From Ascochyta rabiei (Eukaryota > Ascomycota > Dothideomycetes > Pleosporales > Didymellaceae), in contig NC_082409.1 in the NCBI RefSeq assembly GCF_004011695.2, positions 2,046,001 to 2,110,000 of the forward strand: a DNA stretch of 64,000 bases. The letters are read 5' to 3'. The first letter of the stretch is position 1. Each line of letters begins with the position of its first letter. This document shows positions 11,436 to 21,933 of the stretch, piece after piece. The notes under the pieces are model-generated. The model was not told where the DNA came from, made no database searches, and worked only from the letters and a program-made list of their open reading frames with translations. The position numbers were made by a program, and so were the translations under genes.

Positions 11436-13015
11436 CTACCGAAAGCTGAGGCTCAGCCCGCGAACGCGCTCTCCGCGCGCAACCTCCTCCTGAAAATCAG
11501 GAACATGGAGGGTATAAAGGCCATCCATCATTCCAGATGCAATAGCCAGAATATCACCGGCCCATCTTACACCCAGATTGTGGTACAACGCTGAAGCAGC
11601 AAACGGCAGACCGACTGCTGCAAGCAACCGAGTGGTACTAGCTGCAGCTTGCGCCGAGGCAGCATAACGCTTGTAGGTGTCCGAAGGGTAGAGAATCATT
11701 GCGAAGAAGACAAAGATATAACTGAAGCCAAAGAAGATGCCTGACAGGACCATTGGAACGGCTGGGTGGACCGAAGGTGCGGCTGTGAAGCCTAAGAGCA
11801 GAAGTGCGACCGGGATGCTGAAACAATATTGATCAGTACTTAGTAGTCTGATTCACATACCATGGAGCGCCAATACAGGCTAACGTCAGCCGACGGTTTC
11901 CAGGTATCATGGCCCAGCTGCTCCCCTCCTGCTCCGCTCTTGAAAACAGATGACCAAAGTAATGGGAAAGTAGGAAACCATACGCTACTCCAACCAGCAC
12001 TAACATTGGTCAGCGCTCGCTTGTTCTGAGCATGTGCAAATGGAGACATACTTGGAATGTACGAGAGTCCGATATTGTCTTCTGAAAGGCCATATCCTTC
12101 CCCGTACACAATGGGGTTGCTTTGAAAGAACAGATATTGCATGAAGTACACCAGAGCTAAATAAAGAGCAGTCAACAGCAGCAGTCAACAGCAAGATCGG
12201 TTTCCTAATCATCATGAGCCACGATCTTTTGAGTGTGGCACCCAACTAAGACATATGTGCTTGCATCGTAGCTTTTGATACTTCGACTGCGGACTTCTTG
12301 TGTAGTTTCCGTGCAATGACAGTAGGATAGGTCTCTGGTAGACACCAAATGAATGGTAGCCCACACCCAGCTATCATTAAACCGACCCAGAAAATCCAAG
12401 GCCATCCAAGACGGAATGGAATGAAACCTAAATTAAGTGGTTCTACCAAAGGTCCACATGCTGCCATGAAGAGGAAGGATGCCACAGCTTGACCCCTCGC
12501 TACTGGTCCTTTGCAGACATCGGCAAACAAGCCGGGGACAACTGTATTGGACACCGCTGCACTCAAGCCTGCGAGAAGTCTGAAGATAACCAGAGCCGTG
12601 GATGTGGGCGCCAGCGCGCAGCAAAGCGTGAAGATCGTGTAGCAGCTAAAGCTGCCAGCCAGGAGTGGGCGGCGACCAAAGTATTCGATAAGAGGCGCGA
12701 AGAACAACGGTGATACCACAAAACTGACTTGGTATAGAGATTTTAGCAGCACGAATTTGCTGGTCGAAGCATCGAGGTGAAAATCCCGTAGAATGGAGGA
12801 TTCTGCACCGGATGGCAGCGAAGAGCCAAGAGTACCATTGAAGGCGATTATGAGGCCCGTGGCGAGTACAAGCTATTTTAGACGCTGGAGAGCTTAGCTT
12901 TTATAGGAGTGCATTTACTTTCATGGCTTACTTTTGAAAACGCAAATCCACACTGTGGAATATTGGAGTAGCTTGGAGTGAGCCCAGCTCCTACAGGACC
13001 CGTCGCAAGGTCCAT
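11436..13015 (-). pseudogene. DHA1-type MFS drug/polyamine transporter, disrupted
   Basis: Exons (minus strand) 12932-13015, 12052-12872, 11861-11999 and 11436-11817, joined by introns of 59, 52 and 43 nt, all GT..AG and two with clear branch sites. The parts encode all the family blocks: FNGTLGSSLPSG in TM1, the FGRRPLL motif, the WPWIFW segment, LPETYP, the YLALVYFMQYLFF helix, and the C-terminal YAASAQAAASTTRLL and LYHNLGVRWAGD motifs. Two defects lie in exon 2: an in-frame TAG at 12246-12248 and an exact 13-bp tandem duplication at 12167-12192 that shifts the frame inside TM7. Intron use could hide the stop (the candidate is only 36 nt) but not the duplication. In working form the family exports drugs or polyamines at the plasma membrane. 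Confidence 0.75.
12167..12192. repeat. 13-bp exact tandem duplication that shifts the transporter frame
   Basis: AGCAGTCAACAGC occurs twice in direct succession (12167-12179 and 12180-12192). It falls within the coding part of TM7. The frame upstream of it and the frame downstream of it differ by the shift that one extra 13-bp copy would cause. Confidence 0.95.
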
Positions 13016-13851
13016 GCTACGAATACAACACTGACTTCCTATGTCTTTTGGAAACTATCAGCATACATGGTGACATCCGCATATATCAAAAGCGATCCTG
13101 TGGGGATGTGAGATGTGCTTCTGGAAGCCGCCTCTTTTGGTTACGAGATCGGAACACCAATGCTAGCTGGATGTGGAAGGCACGCCCTGTGGCTACGCCC
13201 TGCGCCTTAGTTACGAACGTTGTGGAGCTTGACCGTGAACTGGTGTAGATACCGATCTTATATTTTCTACGCTTTGTGCCTGTGAATGTGACCCCTCGCA
13301 GGCTCTATAAGGTCCAGACACAGAGAGTTGAAGAACGAAACCAGAGTCGTGACACTCGAATGAGTAGATCGTGAGATAGATATCGAATAATCTTCAATAT
13401 GACACTTCCACAAATTAAACACGAACATGAGTCAGGATCAAGTCGTGAGTCCTCGAGGCCATCACGTACTCGTTCTCAAAACCCGCAACCAGATATCGAG
13501 AATGGCCTTCGGCATCATCACCCCTCACGCTGCCGTGTTCGAAACCCAACTGAAAAAAAATAGAGGTAACGCCGTTGGTGCCATAGAATGCATCGAGAAT
13601 GGTCGTATCCTGCACGACAGACCCAACACCGAAACCTACTGCCCCCAGTCGGGTGGCGATCACGATCCATTTCTTTACTGCCAACCGGATGTGCGATAAC
13701 GGTTAGGGCGCCTCTAAGATTGTAATATAAAGGCCCTTCGGTATCGAACCCGCGGCTAGCGCCTTGCATTATACCACCGTATGCGTCCCAATAACATAAA
13801 CGGTGTCGAGAAACACGATTAGGCGAAGGTGATTGAGGCATAGATACGAGG
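13016..13851. other. Intergenic region with a possible decayed minus-strand frame
   Basis: Between the broken transporter and the C2H2 gene. On the minus strand at 13415-13859 two overlapping frames change over near 13690, where a single shift would join YYNLRGALTVIAHPV to KKWIVIATRLGAVG; an A/T8 tract lies at 13551-13559. This could be an eroded gene or chance; no family was recognised. A motif on the minus strand near 13745 resembles tRNA A and B boxes but does not fold (see rejected items). Confidence 0.3.
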
Positions 13852-15501
13852 TCAATCAAGGGTCAACTGTGCCGCTTGGTTCATCCAGTCTTCCTGCCTC
13901 CGAAAGCTTTTAAGCCACTCTTGATTGTCTGCCAAAGTTTGATTCCAGCCGTCTTCGTCGCCGAAAGCGACCCGCCTTGCTTCTCGTTGAAACATCTCGT
14001 CTGTCGGCATGACTCCCAACAAAATGTTGTGTCGCGCGAACTGACTCAGATGCTGAGCCAAAACCTCTGCAAACATGACTGTATCATCTTCCACCAGTTT
14101 CGGAAGCAATGTAGCATTTGATCCAGTGTAAAATTGTAACTTTGGTGAAAGCAAACCCTCTTGGTTGAGACGAGAGGTCATCTGGTTGAAATGGTCCTTG
14201 GACGCTGGATCTGTTGCGGAAAACGGAACAAGGCTCCTCGAGTCGTCTGCGAGGAGATATGGTGGCAACGCATTCGCAACGCGAGCTGCAGTAGCAGCGT
14301 CAAACCCATGGTCTCCCTTCCAGTCAGCCATTGTCTTGCCTTGGCGATAGTGGGCAGCCAAATGAGTGACACGCTCGTCCCAGCTATTTAAGTTTGCGTT
14401 GCAGAAACCACAACGCGAAGCTATTGAGGGCAGATCGACCCTCCAATCCTCTACAAGCGGGAGCGTTTCAATACCATGGAATAGGCGAAGATGTTGAACA
14501 AGGTGATCTTTGCGCCGAAATGACCGTTTTGTCTCGTGGTTGCCGTGGCAGGCGTCGTGATTGTGCTGTGCAAGATGTTCCGTGGTTGGATCCAGTGCAC
14601 TACAGTAGGCACAATGAGCCCTTCCGGTTGAAAGCACGACTGAACCTCCGTGAGGGGCACACTGCCATCCTGTCGTGCTCAGGTGGAGTGATTGCTCATG
14701 TCGCGCCCAGTCGTACTTGTGCTTGAAGGAGTCGCAGCAAAACGTGCACTTGAAAATGCGATCTTCCGGATCGGTCTCTTTTCGAGAGACTTTTGGCTTT
14801 CTCGTCTTTTTCGAAACACGAGAATGCTTCGATGTTCCGGATGCTGCTGAACGGCTTGAGCCACCTGAGTGCCGGGAGGACACGCTACTGGCAACACTGG
14901 TAAGGGAAGGGGGCGTGCGGTATGTGCGGAAAGCGTCGAAGTTCGGTGCCCACAGACTGTTCGGGGTTCCGTTCGTTGTGGGGTTTTCCAGAGCGGAGCA
15001 TATGGCAGACAAAGAAGCACCCTCGTTTTGCGGCGGGGAATCTTGCCATCGTTGCATCGCGAGTGATTGTGTTTCGATGTGAATTCTCTCAGGTGTCATG
15101 ATGGGTATTGGACTTGATGACTTCCCTGAACTACGCTTGAAGTACGTGCTTCGTTTCCTTGGGAGTGACTTTTGTTGTTGCACAGATTCCAGAGTGCGCT
15201 CCTGCTGAACTTGCTGCAAGAGTGCCGATAGTGGTGCTGCCAGATCAGATACAAGCTCTGGATTTGGCGTGCAGGTCTTGTTGTTATTCAGAGATTGATC
15301 GTTGGGTCCGTCGTACTCGAACAGGTTGTTCGCGTTGCTAGCTGCCGATTCTTGTGAGAACGAAGGGAAGCTATTCATCCACTCCTCTGTGGCTTCATCG
15401 GCAGCGAGAAACTCGGAAAGCCAGGGCGTGTCATCGACGCAATCTGGCTGAGATTGCACATACTGTTGGAAATAATCCTCATCCATGTTGTGCTGCCGCA
15501 T
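13852..15501 (-). CDS. C2H2 zinc-finger transcription factor (up to 549 aa)
   Basis: A single-exon gene. Two in-frame starts exist: 15501 (MRQHN) and 15486 (MDEDYF); the second resembles the usual acidic N-terminus of such factors. After a Ser-rich region and a basic patch (KKTRKPKVSRK, near residues 235-245) comes a classical C2H2 finger (CTFCCDSFKHKYDWARHEQSLH, near 250-272). Degenerate Cys/His pairs follow (CAYCSALDPTTEHLAQHNH; FRRKDHLVQHLRLFH; CGFCNANLNSWDERVTHLAAHY), an arrangement common in fungal C2H2 regulators. It is presumably nuclear and DNA-binding; targets are unknown. It lies head-on to nothing and upstream of a broken transporter on the same strand, so a local regulator role is possible but unproven. 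Confidence 0.8.
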   Translation of the reverse strand: MRQHNMDEDYFQQYVQSQPDCVDDTPWLSEFLAADEATEEWMNSFPSFSQESAASNANNLFEYDGPNDQSLNNNKTCTPNPELVSDLAAPLSALLQQVQQERTLESVQQQKSLPRKRSTYFKRSSGKSSSPIPIMTPERIHIETQSLAMQRWQDSPPQNEGASLSAICSALENPTTNGTPNSLWAPNFDAFRTYRTPPSLTSVASSVSSRHSGGSSRSAASGTSKHSRVSKKTRKPKVSRKETDPEDRIFKCTFCCDSFKHKYDWARHEQSLHLSTTGWQCAPHGGSVVLSTGRAHCAYCSALDPTTEHLAQHNHDACHGNHETKRSFRRKDHLVQHLRLFHGIETLPLVEDWRVDLPSIASRCGFCNANLNSWDERVTHLAAHYRQGKTMADWKGDHGFDAATAARVANALPPYLLADDSRSLVPFSATDPASKDHFNQMTSRLNQEGLLSPKLQFYTGSNATLLPKLVEDDTVMFAEVLAQHLSQFARHNILLGVMPTDEMFQREARRVAFGDEDGWNQTLADNQEWLKSFRRQEDWMNQAAQLTLD

Positions 15502-16117
15502 GTTCTGAGTCCAGGTTGCGGGGACGCTTCATGCTTATTGTCATCTTTGCCGGCACCGGCATTAATTTGTCTAGACCGGAAGAAGTATGGTTTGCTCCGA
15601 CTAGCGCCTTTCTATCTTCCCGTCACCTGGTTCTTCCATTCAGAACTCTTACGAAAAGAATCATATCAAGTTCGAACAGATGGCACATGCTAAATGTATG
15701 ATGCATAGCCTAACCATTGTGAAGCAATTCACACCAGAAAACCTATGTATCTCGTGGACACGAATTCTGAACTCCGAGTGACAAGCTAACCTTTGAAGGT
15801 TGTTTAGGGCTTACCTAAAGCGCCAAATATCACTCAGTCTTCACATTGTATTGGTTGCATCTTGTGGGAACTTACTAAGGACTTTGTTGACACGTACGAA
15901 AACCTCTTTCTGCGCTTCTTCGAACAGAGGCAAGCGCTGCTATAGTGTGTGCACACGGTGCTTCTTTCCAGGTGTCGCAATGAATTGAGAGAAGGAGACA
16001 TACAGCCTTCAGACTAACTCACATCGTCACCTCTTTGATTTAATAGCATCCGCTGCTGACCACCGACACTTTTTCCATTGCCACCGACTCCTATTACTAT
16101 CGTTTTCCCCCCTCATT
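15502..16117. other. Divergent promoter region
   Basis: About 0.6 kb separating the C2H2 factor (minus) and the UBA-like gene (plus). A pyrimidine-rich leader lies at 16060-16115. No gene seen. Confidence 0.5.
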
Positions 16118-17559
16118 ATGGCAGACTCAGAAAGGACAGAGGAAGATAGAGGGCCTGACGGAAAGCAGATCCACAGTACACCCATGCATTCGCAAGCTCC
16201 GACACAGAACGAGAAGCTCGCAGACTGGGCTGCTAGTCTAGACACCGAAAAGCGCAACGCAGTTAGCGAATATGTCGAAATAACAAAGCAAGACGTCGAT
16301 GTTGCCATTCAAACTCTCAAAGAGTGTGAGTGGGATTTGATCGAAGCCGTCGGGGAGTTTTTCGGTGAAACCAAGGGACAACAGGATCAAAACGATGTTG
16401 ATAGTTCGCTTCCCGACATCGAACCCATCCATACTTCAAAGATGGTCATTGCTCGTCGATTCAGAATGAAAGAGACTTCGTTGCATGAGAGAGTCTTGTT
16501 TAGAACCACACGAAAGAACGGCAAAGAGAACCCGAGGAGTCCGAGAGCTGCGATTATCGATACGATTGCTGTGTTCAGAGACGCGCCCTCGACCCCTGGC
16601 ACATCATTTGTACGCATGTTCACATCGCCTTATCCAGACAAGCTCTGGTACACGGGTTTCATGAGACCTTAGGACAGGTTCAAGGAAGAGGTTGTAGATC
16701 AGTGGACAAGAGAGGGCTGTTCCAAAGCTTTCAACAAGCTCAGATTGCACCCGATGCCCACGGCGTTTTTCGATACGATGATCCTAGCTACACCTGTCTC
16801 AGTCGATGAGTTTACTGCAGGCTTCGACAATAACGCAATTCTCGTCGTCACGAAGGTGATGGAGTTGCTACTGGGATCCCGGCATCTCCGCCCATGGTGC
16901 GACGTAACCGAATGTACGATGGGAGATGCCGAAGATGAAGACATTGCAAACGAAGACTGTGTGTGGGCGCCGAGTTATGTGATCAAATTCAAAAACCTCG
17001 TTGAGGAGTACGACACACGTTTGATCGGACACGTCGAGTACCTCGCAGGGAAATCTGAAGCTTTGTCTGAAGCGTACCGACTGCGACAGACCGCAAAATG
17101 GGGCAGTCTCAGATGCGTGCTTGGTAAGCAAGCTTTGTAGAGCTACCGATAAGTGACAAGCTGACGACAACAGGCGACTTAGTGCAGTGGATGCTCATGG
17201 CGAACCTTCGCTATTCTTTCCTCGTTAGTAGTGACGAGATTATCTTTCTGCGAATTGACATCAAGGAAAAGAAAGTTGGAGGCAAGACTGTGTTATTTGA
17301 GCCATGGCTGAACTATTCGGAGCCCATGAGGATCACAGACGCCTTCGATGCAGGGAATGGAACAATCACAGTCCGTATGGCGCTTCTGCACATCCTCTGG
17401 CTGGTAGCACAGAATGAAAGGGAGGATTGGTCGACACCGGATGAGACTGGTAATTGTTTGAATTATGCAGTGTTCACCGAGGAAGGTGAAGACTGGGAGC
17501 TAAGGCGCCCGAAAATACCGGAACCGTCATTTTTTGAGGAGCGCCGAGTAGAGCTTTGA
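16118..17559 (+). CDS. UBA-like fungal protein of unknown function, with an uncertain intron over an in-frame stop
   Basis: Proposed exons 16118-16609, 16673-17123 and 17174-17559. One continuous frame runs from 16118 to 17123, interrupted only by TAG at 16670-16672. A 63-nt GTACGC..CCTTAG segment (16610-16672, phase 0) would remove the stop and keep the frame, but it lacks a clear branch site, so a nonsense mutation is a real alternative. The second intron (17124-17173, GTAAGC, branch CTGAC, ACAG) is convincing. Residues about 45-85 form a UBA/TAP-C-like helical bundle (ITKQDVDVAIQTLKECEWDLIEAVGEFFG). The C-terminal half has the GDLVQWMLMANLRYSFL and SSDEIIFLRIDIKEK strings, which I associate with fungal accessory proteins bearing a nuclease-fold-like domain; this is weak. 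No catalytic residues can be assigned. Confidence 0.5.
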
Positions 17560-17652
17560 AACTAGTCAAGAATAGATATAAGAGCGGCGTTTCTGAGCAA
17601 CTGCAAGATGACGTTCTATTCCTTTGACGCGGATGCAAAGGAGTGCCACTAC

Positions 17653-19331
17653 TTAATGTGGATGCTCGTTGTCTGTATCCAGCACCCATCCCTTGAACTT
17701 TCGCGTAGCTAGTTGGATCTCGAACATCCTGTCAATATCAGTGTTAGACCGACCCCTCATTTCCGGAACCATCAGCCAGCTGATGGCGAGACCCACACAA
17801 CAAAACGCTGAGATGACAAATCCGAGCTTGGCTCCTAGATTACCCGCATCGGGGTTGAAGATGTAGGGCAATACGATATTGATCGCCCCGTTGCCTAAGC
17901 TGCTGGTGAACCAGCCAATACCTTGGCTTCTGGCTCGGAGACGAAGTGATGACACCTCGCCACCAACTGCGTAAGAAGCTGGCCAAGAACCGACCCCATT
18001 GACAACCACGACGCACATTAAGGTCGCGGCAGTGTACCTGTACTGTCAGCTGGAGCAGATATTCGAGTTTAGTGAAGCTTACCATGTGGTGAAGGTACCA
18101 GACCAGATACCAGCAATCCCCATTCCCAGCCAGAGGACTATGGAGATGCTCAACGAGGTGATAATTAATGTGCGGCGTCCGATCTTAGACATGACCCACA
18201 AGCCAATTGCGTTGCCAATGAAACCCAAGGCGATACCCAGGATCAGAACGACAAGACTCAGTTCAGCTGCCATACCGACGATCTGAATGAAGTAGCTTGC
18301 TTGACCTAGCAAAGGTAGTCCGAATATGATGGGGATCAGACTTGCGAAGATGACAATACCCGTTCTTCGACGATTGGTACCTTTGAAGCATTCCCCGTAG
18401 GTCACATCATCACCTTCTTGCGCTGTGCTCTCCGCTTCGATCGAAAGAACGAGCTGGTCCATCGCTTTTTGGGCTGCTTCCTCCCCTGAGTATAGCTTTC
18501 GCAGCGAGCGAAGGGCTAATTCTGCTCGACCTTTGCGGATGAACCAGGTCGGGCTTTCGGGTAAGACCAAAGCTACAAAAAAGGGAGCAGCGGAGAAGGG
18601 CCATTGGGATGCAATCGAGATGAGATACGAGTTGGCGGATTTGTTCGAAGACTGTGACCAGATGACGATAGCTCCTGTTAATTGACCTAAAAGGATACCC
18701 GTTGGTATCAGGCCTAGTATCGGTCCTCGTATGGCCGCAGGTGTCACTTCAGACATGTATGTCTGGGTGGTCGCAAGCATGATACCGAGCGCAAATCCTA
18801 GTACAGTCTTGCCGACGAGCAGGACGCCGCGGCGCGCATCGATATCGTCAGGCTTATCGGATACATAGCAGACAGCGATCGAGGCCACAGCGAAGCAGCT
18901 ACCTATCATGATCGATTTTCGTCGCCCGAGGCGATCTTGTATCCATCCTCCAAGTACTGCGCCCGCCATTTGACCAATTGGTGCTACTGCGCTCCACAGA
19001 GCAAGCCATAATGACGGAACGATGTATGAGTCTCCGAATTTTTCTCCAAAGTCCCTTCTTTGTATTGTTAGGGCGCATTATTACAGTTACACAGGAGAAG
19101 ATCTTACTGGAAATATGGAAGAGCGGTGATTGTACCGACGACAACCGTATCGTAGCCTGTCAATAAAGCCGTACTCATCAATCCGAGACAGAAAAGCGTA
19201 ATTCTGAGATTCTGTTTAATCTCCTTCCAAAGGCGCTTGTCCTCTTTGGTGACGTTGGTTGAGCTACCCGTTGAATTGGGTAAGGTTTCGAGATGATAGG
19301 CTGACGCCTTGGACCTTGCAGAGTCTGACAT
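17653..19331 (-). CDS. MFS sugar-type transporter (527 aa)
   Basis: Exons (minus) 19108-19331, 18083-19057 and 17653-18037; introns of 50 nt (19058-19107, branch CCCTAAC) and 45 nt (18038-18082). A cytosolic N-terminus of about 45 residues precedes 12 membrane segments. Sugar-porter motifs are seen: GYDTVVVGTITALPYF in TM1, the loop motif DRLGRRKSIMIG, the RGPILGLIPTGILLGQ segment, PESPTWFIRKGR, and SKIGRRTL between TM8 and TM9. The usual PETRG after TM12 appears as PEMRGRSNTDIDRMFE. This fits the maltose/alpha-glucoside and hexose permease branch in the plasma membrane; the substrate is not inferable. It converges on the UBA-like gene with 93 bp between stops, and its start faces the end of the Zn2Cys6 regulator gene, a common pairing of carrier and regulator. 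Confidence 0.88.
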
Positions 19332-19615
19332 AGTGATGGAAAGTATCAGTCAACACAAAAAACTTGAACAGATACTGTTTGTGTGAAGACTGTTTGTGTC
19401 CTTCATCCCCTTGGCTGAATAGGCAAGAGCGGAGAGTCCATTAAGCATCAGGCGCGGCTCCACCAGAGGCTCTGACCCGGTACCGGTCCGCTTCCGATTG
19501 CGATCGACCCGGCGTAGCGCGACCGGACCGGGCTTTGCGTTGTATCCGTTTTCAGCCAACACTGTGGGTTGATGCCGGATTCAACCGTTTGTATGCCGAA
19601 TTGTTTTGCAGATGA

Positions 19616-21689
19616 TCATCCAAAGTTGAAACGCTCGTCCCACCGTGGAAAACTGTAGCCGGAATCCAGAAACTGTTGGTCAAAGACATCCTGTAGCCAC
19701 TGCTGCTCACCCTGAGCTTGCTCATTGTGAAGCAATGTGGGCGTGGGGCTCGGCTGTTGTGTAGGTGGGTGGGCTTGAGAGCCTCGTTGGATTCTGAAAA
19801 TTTCTTGAAGTACGGACTGGCCGGCTGCGAAGGCATCACCGCCGTGGCCCCTTTCCAAGCCCAAGTCTACCATGAAGTCCGCAATTCTTCTTACTGTATC
19901 TAGTGCTGCTGCTGAGTTCGGGACAGTGTCTGGATATGCCTGGATAGCTTTGAGTACAAAAGTGGAACAGTACGATAGCATCACGAATAAGAAACCCGGA
20001 AAGTAACGCAGCTGATCCTTGCCAGCAGGGCCAATCCTACTGGACAGGTTGAGAACGCTCAAAGCAGATTCAACACATCTTGTGACTGCCCTAATGCTGG
20101 TTTCAGGAGTATCTCTGCTGCTGGCCTGTGGAAGGAAGAATGTGTCGAGACAAAATCTGGTGTAGTGGAGATAGTAGTCAGGGCTCATACCAAGCACTGC
20201 AATGGAATCTGCATAGACAGTGGTCAGATGGTACCGCAGAACGGCACCTACATACTTACCTAACGTAGTGTTGTGCTTGAGCCATAGTCTGTACTTGCAG
20301 TCTGCGAGTGCTGCATCGACATCTTTGTGGCTCAAGGATGATGATTCCGTTGTAGCCAGCTCCTGGATGCTGGGCCGGCACCACCACTCCTTGATTTTAG
20401 GGTCTTTTGCACCCAACTGTTTCTTAGGTCAGCGATCACCGAAGCTTGACCAGATCGAAGTTCTAAAATAGTCACGCACCGTGTACCACACAAGACACAA
20501 CTCAGCTTCTGCTACCGTTACTATCACCGCCGGATCATACTTAAGGCTCTCAAGCAAGCTGGGTGCAGCTCTGATGGAAGCGTCCGCCATTATCGTTGGC
20601 GGTGTCCCTGTTACGATAGCCACACTATTGGGTTGAGTTTGTGTATGATGCCTCAAGTCTGTGTCGACTTACTGGTGAGAAGTCGAGAACAACCAAAGCT
20701 GGTACAAGTATAGCTTCACCAAATCGTCTGATCTTTGAATACCATCTCCAGCTCGAAGGCGTGTGTATAAACATTCGGCTGTCCTGTGAAGAGCCATGCG
20801 CAGAGCTTGCGCTTCGCAAGTAGCCTTGACCGACCAAAAGTCCACACTAGAACTATTTTGGTCCGCAGCCTTCTCAATTGCACCCGAACGAGTGAACATA
20901 TAGAGAATCACCAAGGCCTGAAGGTCAGCAACTTGCCTCTCAGGGCTCAGACTCACTTGGGCAAAGGTTGACTGCAAAAACCTTACAACCTTTTCCTTCA
21001 ACGAGTGTCTGAGGTTATTGTACCCAGGCACATATCTAGACGTAACATAGACAATGCACGTAATGAGATCGGGTGATTCCTTGAGGAGTTTTTCACTATC
21101 GGCGAAATCCGTTGGCTCAAGAATTGAGGCTGTACATAGCAGCCTTTCTTTGAATCTTTCCAGAAGGAGTCAGCCAACATCACCACATCAAGAACGCTAC
21201 TAGTAGAGTAGTACGATGAAGTATACGTACATTTGGAGCCATTGAGCTACGTCACGGGCAGAGAAGACACTGTCATCGGGATACTGTGGTCCAAGATCAG
21301 CGAGCAGCGTACTCTGATCATCTGATCGGTGATTGACAGCCGGTGATGTCGAATAGATGCTCGGTAAGAGTGAGGCTGAGACTGCGCCGGACGCACGCGT
21401 GGAAGCCGTGCCGAGAACGTGTGGATCGACGGTGACGTCATTATCAACTTGAACCGGAGCCGGAGCCGGTGTTCGTTCTTCAGCGTTTGAAGATGTTTCC
21501 GACACCATCGCGACGCATGTTCGACCGACCCTTGAATATCGCTCACAAGATGACGGTGATGTCCTCACGCACCGCATCTACTGTCGTTAGACTGAGCTTT
21601 TTGTGAGAGAGCGCGAGCAAGCGAACCTTCAATCGCCGGCATGCATAACATGCTGAATTTGGCGCACGTCTTCGTGAGGTGACACGCAT
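19616..21689 (-). CDS. Zn2Cys6 transcription factor lacking one zinc-ligand cysteine (595 aa)
   Basis: Six exons (minus): 21627-21689, 21231-21577, 20673-21155, 20480-20624, 20260-20416 and 19616-20208. Introns are 49, 75, 48, 63 and 51 nt with GT..AG; most show a CTGAC or CTAAC-type branch. The first exon supplies CYACRRLK, which joins MRCVRTSPSSCERYSRVGRTC. This is the binuclear cluster layout (C-x2-C-x6-C-x7-C-x2-?-x6-C), but the fifth ligand position is Tyr (TAT) in place of Cys (TGT). The rest is a typical fungal-specific regulatory domain (FKERLLCTASILEPTDF, YLYQLWLFSTSHH) and a Gln/Pro-rich C-terminus. The protein is probably nuclear; DNA binding may be impaired. It lies directly upstream of the sugar-type carrier on the same strand. 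The first donor, GTTCGC, is unusual. Confidence 0.7.
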
Positions 21690-21933
21690 TGTTGTAGCCA
21701 ATGCGAGTAACTTGCAGCAGAGAGCTGTCCGGACCCGAATCAGGAAACAGTTCTACGGAAGAGGAAACGAGAAGAGATTTTCTGAGAAGCGAGCCGATTC
21801 TGGGACCGAGCTAGACCGGAGCCGGCTCCGCTACTGGCTTGTTGTCTTTGAAAGAACTCAATAACTAGCTCATCAAAGGGTAAATATCTGTACTGCTCGA
21901 GCCAGTCGCATACAGTGGACAAGAATTTCTGAG

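Noticed and set aside
13735..13790. tRNA-like A and B box strings on the minus strand (TGGTATAATGC and GGTTCGATACC)
   Set aside because: The boxes are too close together, and no acceptor stem or complete T-stem can be formed around them.
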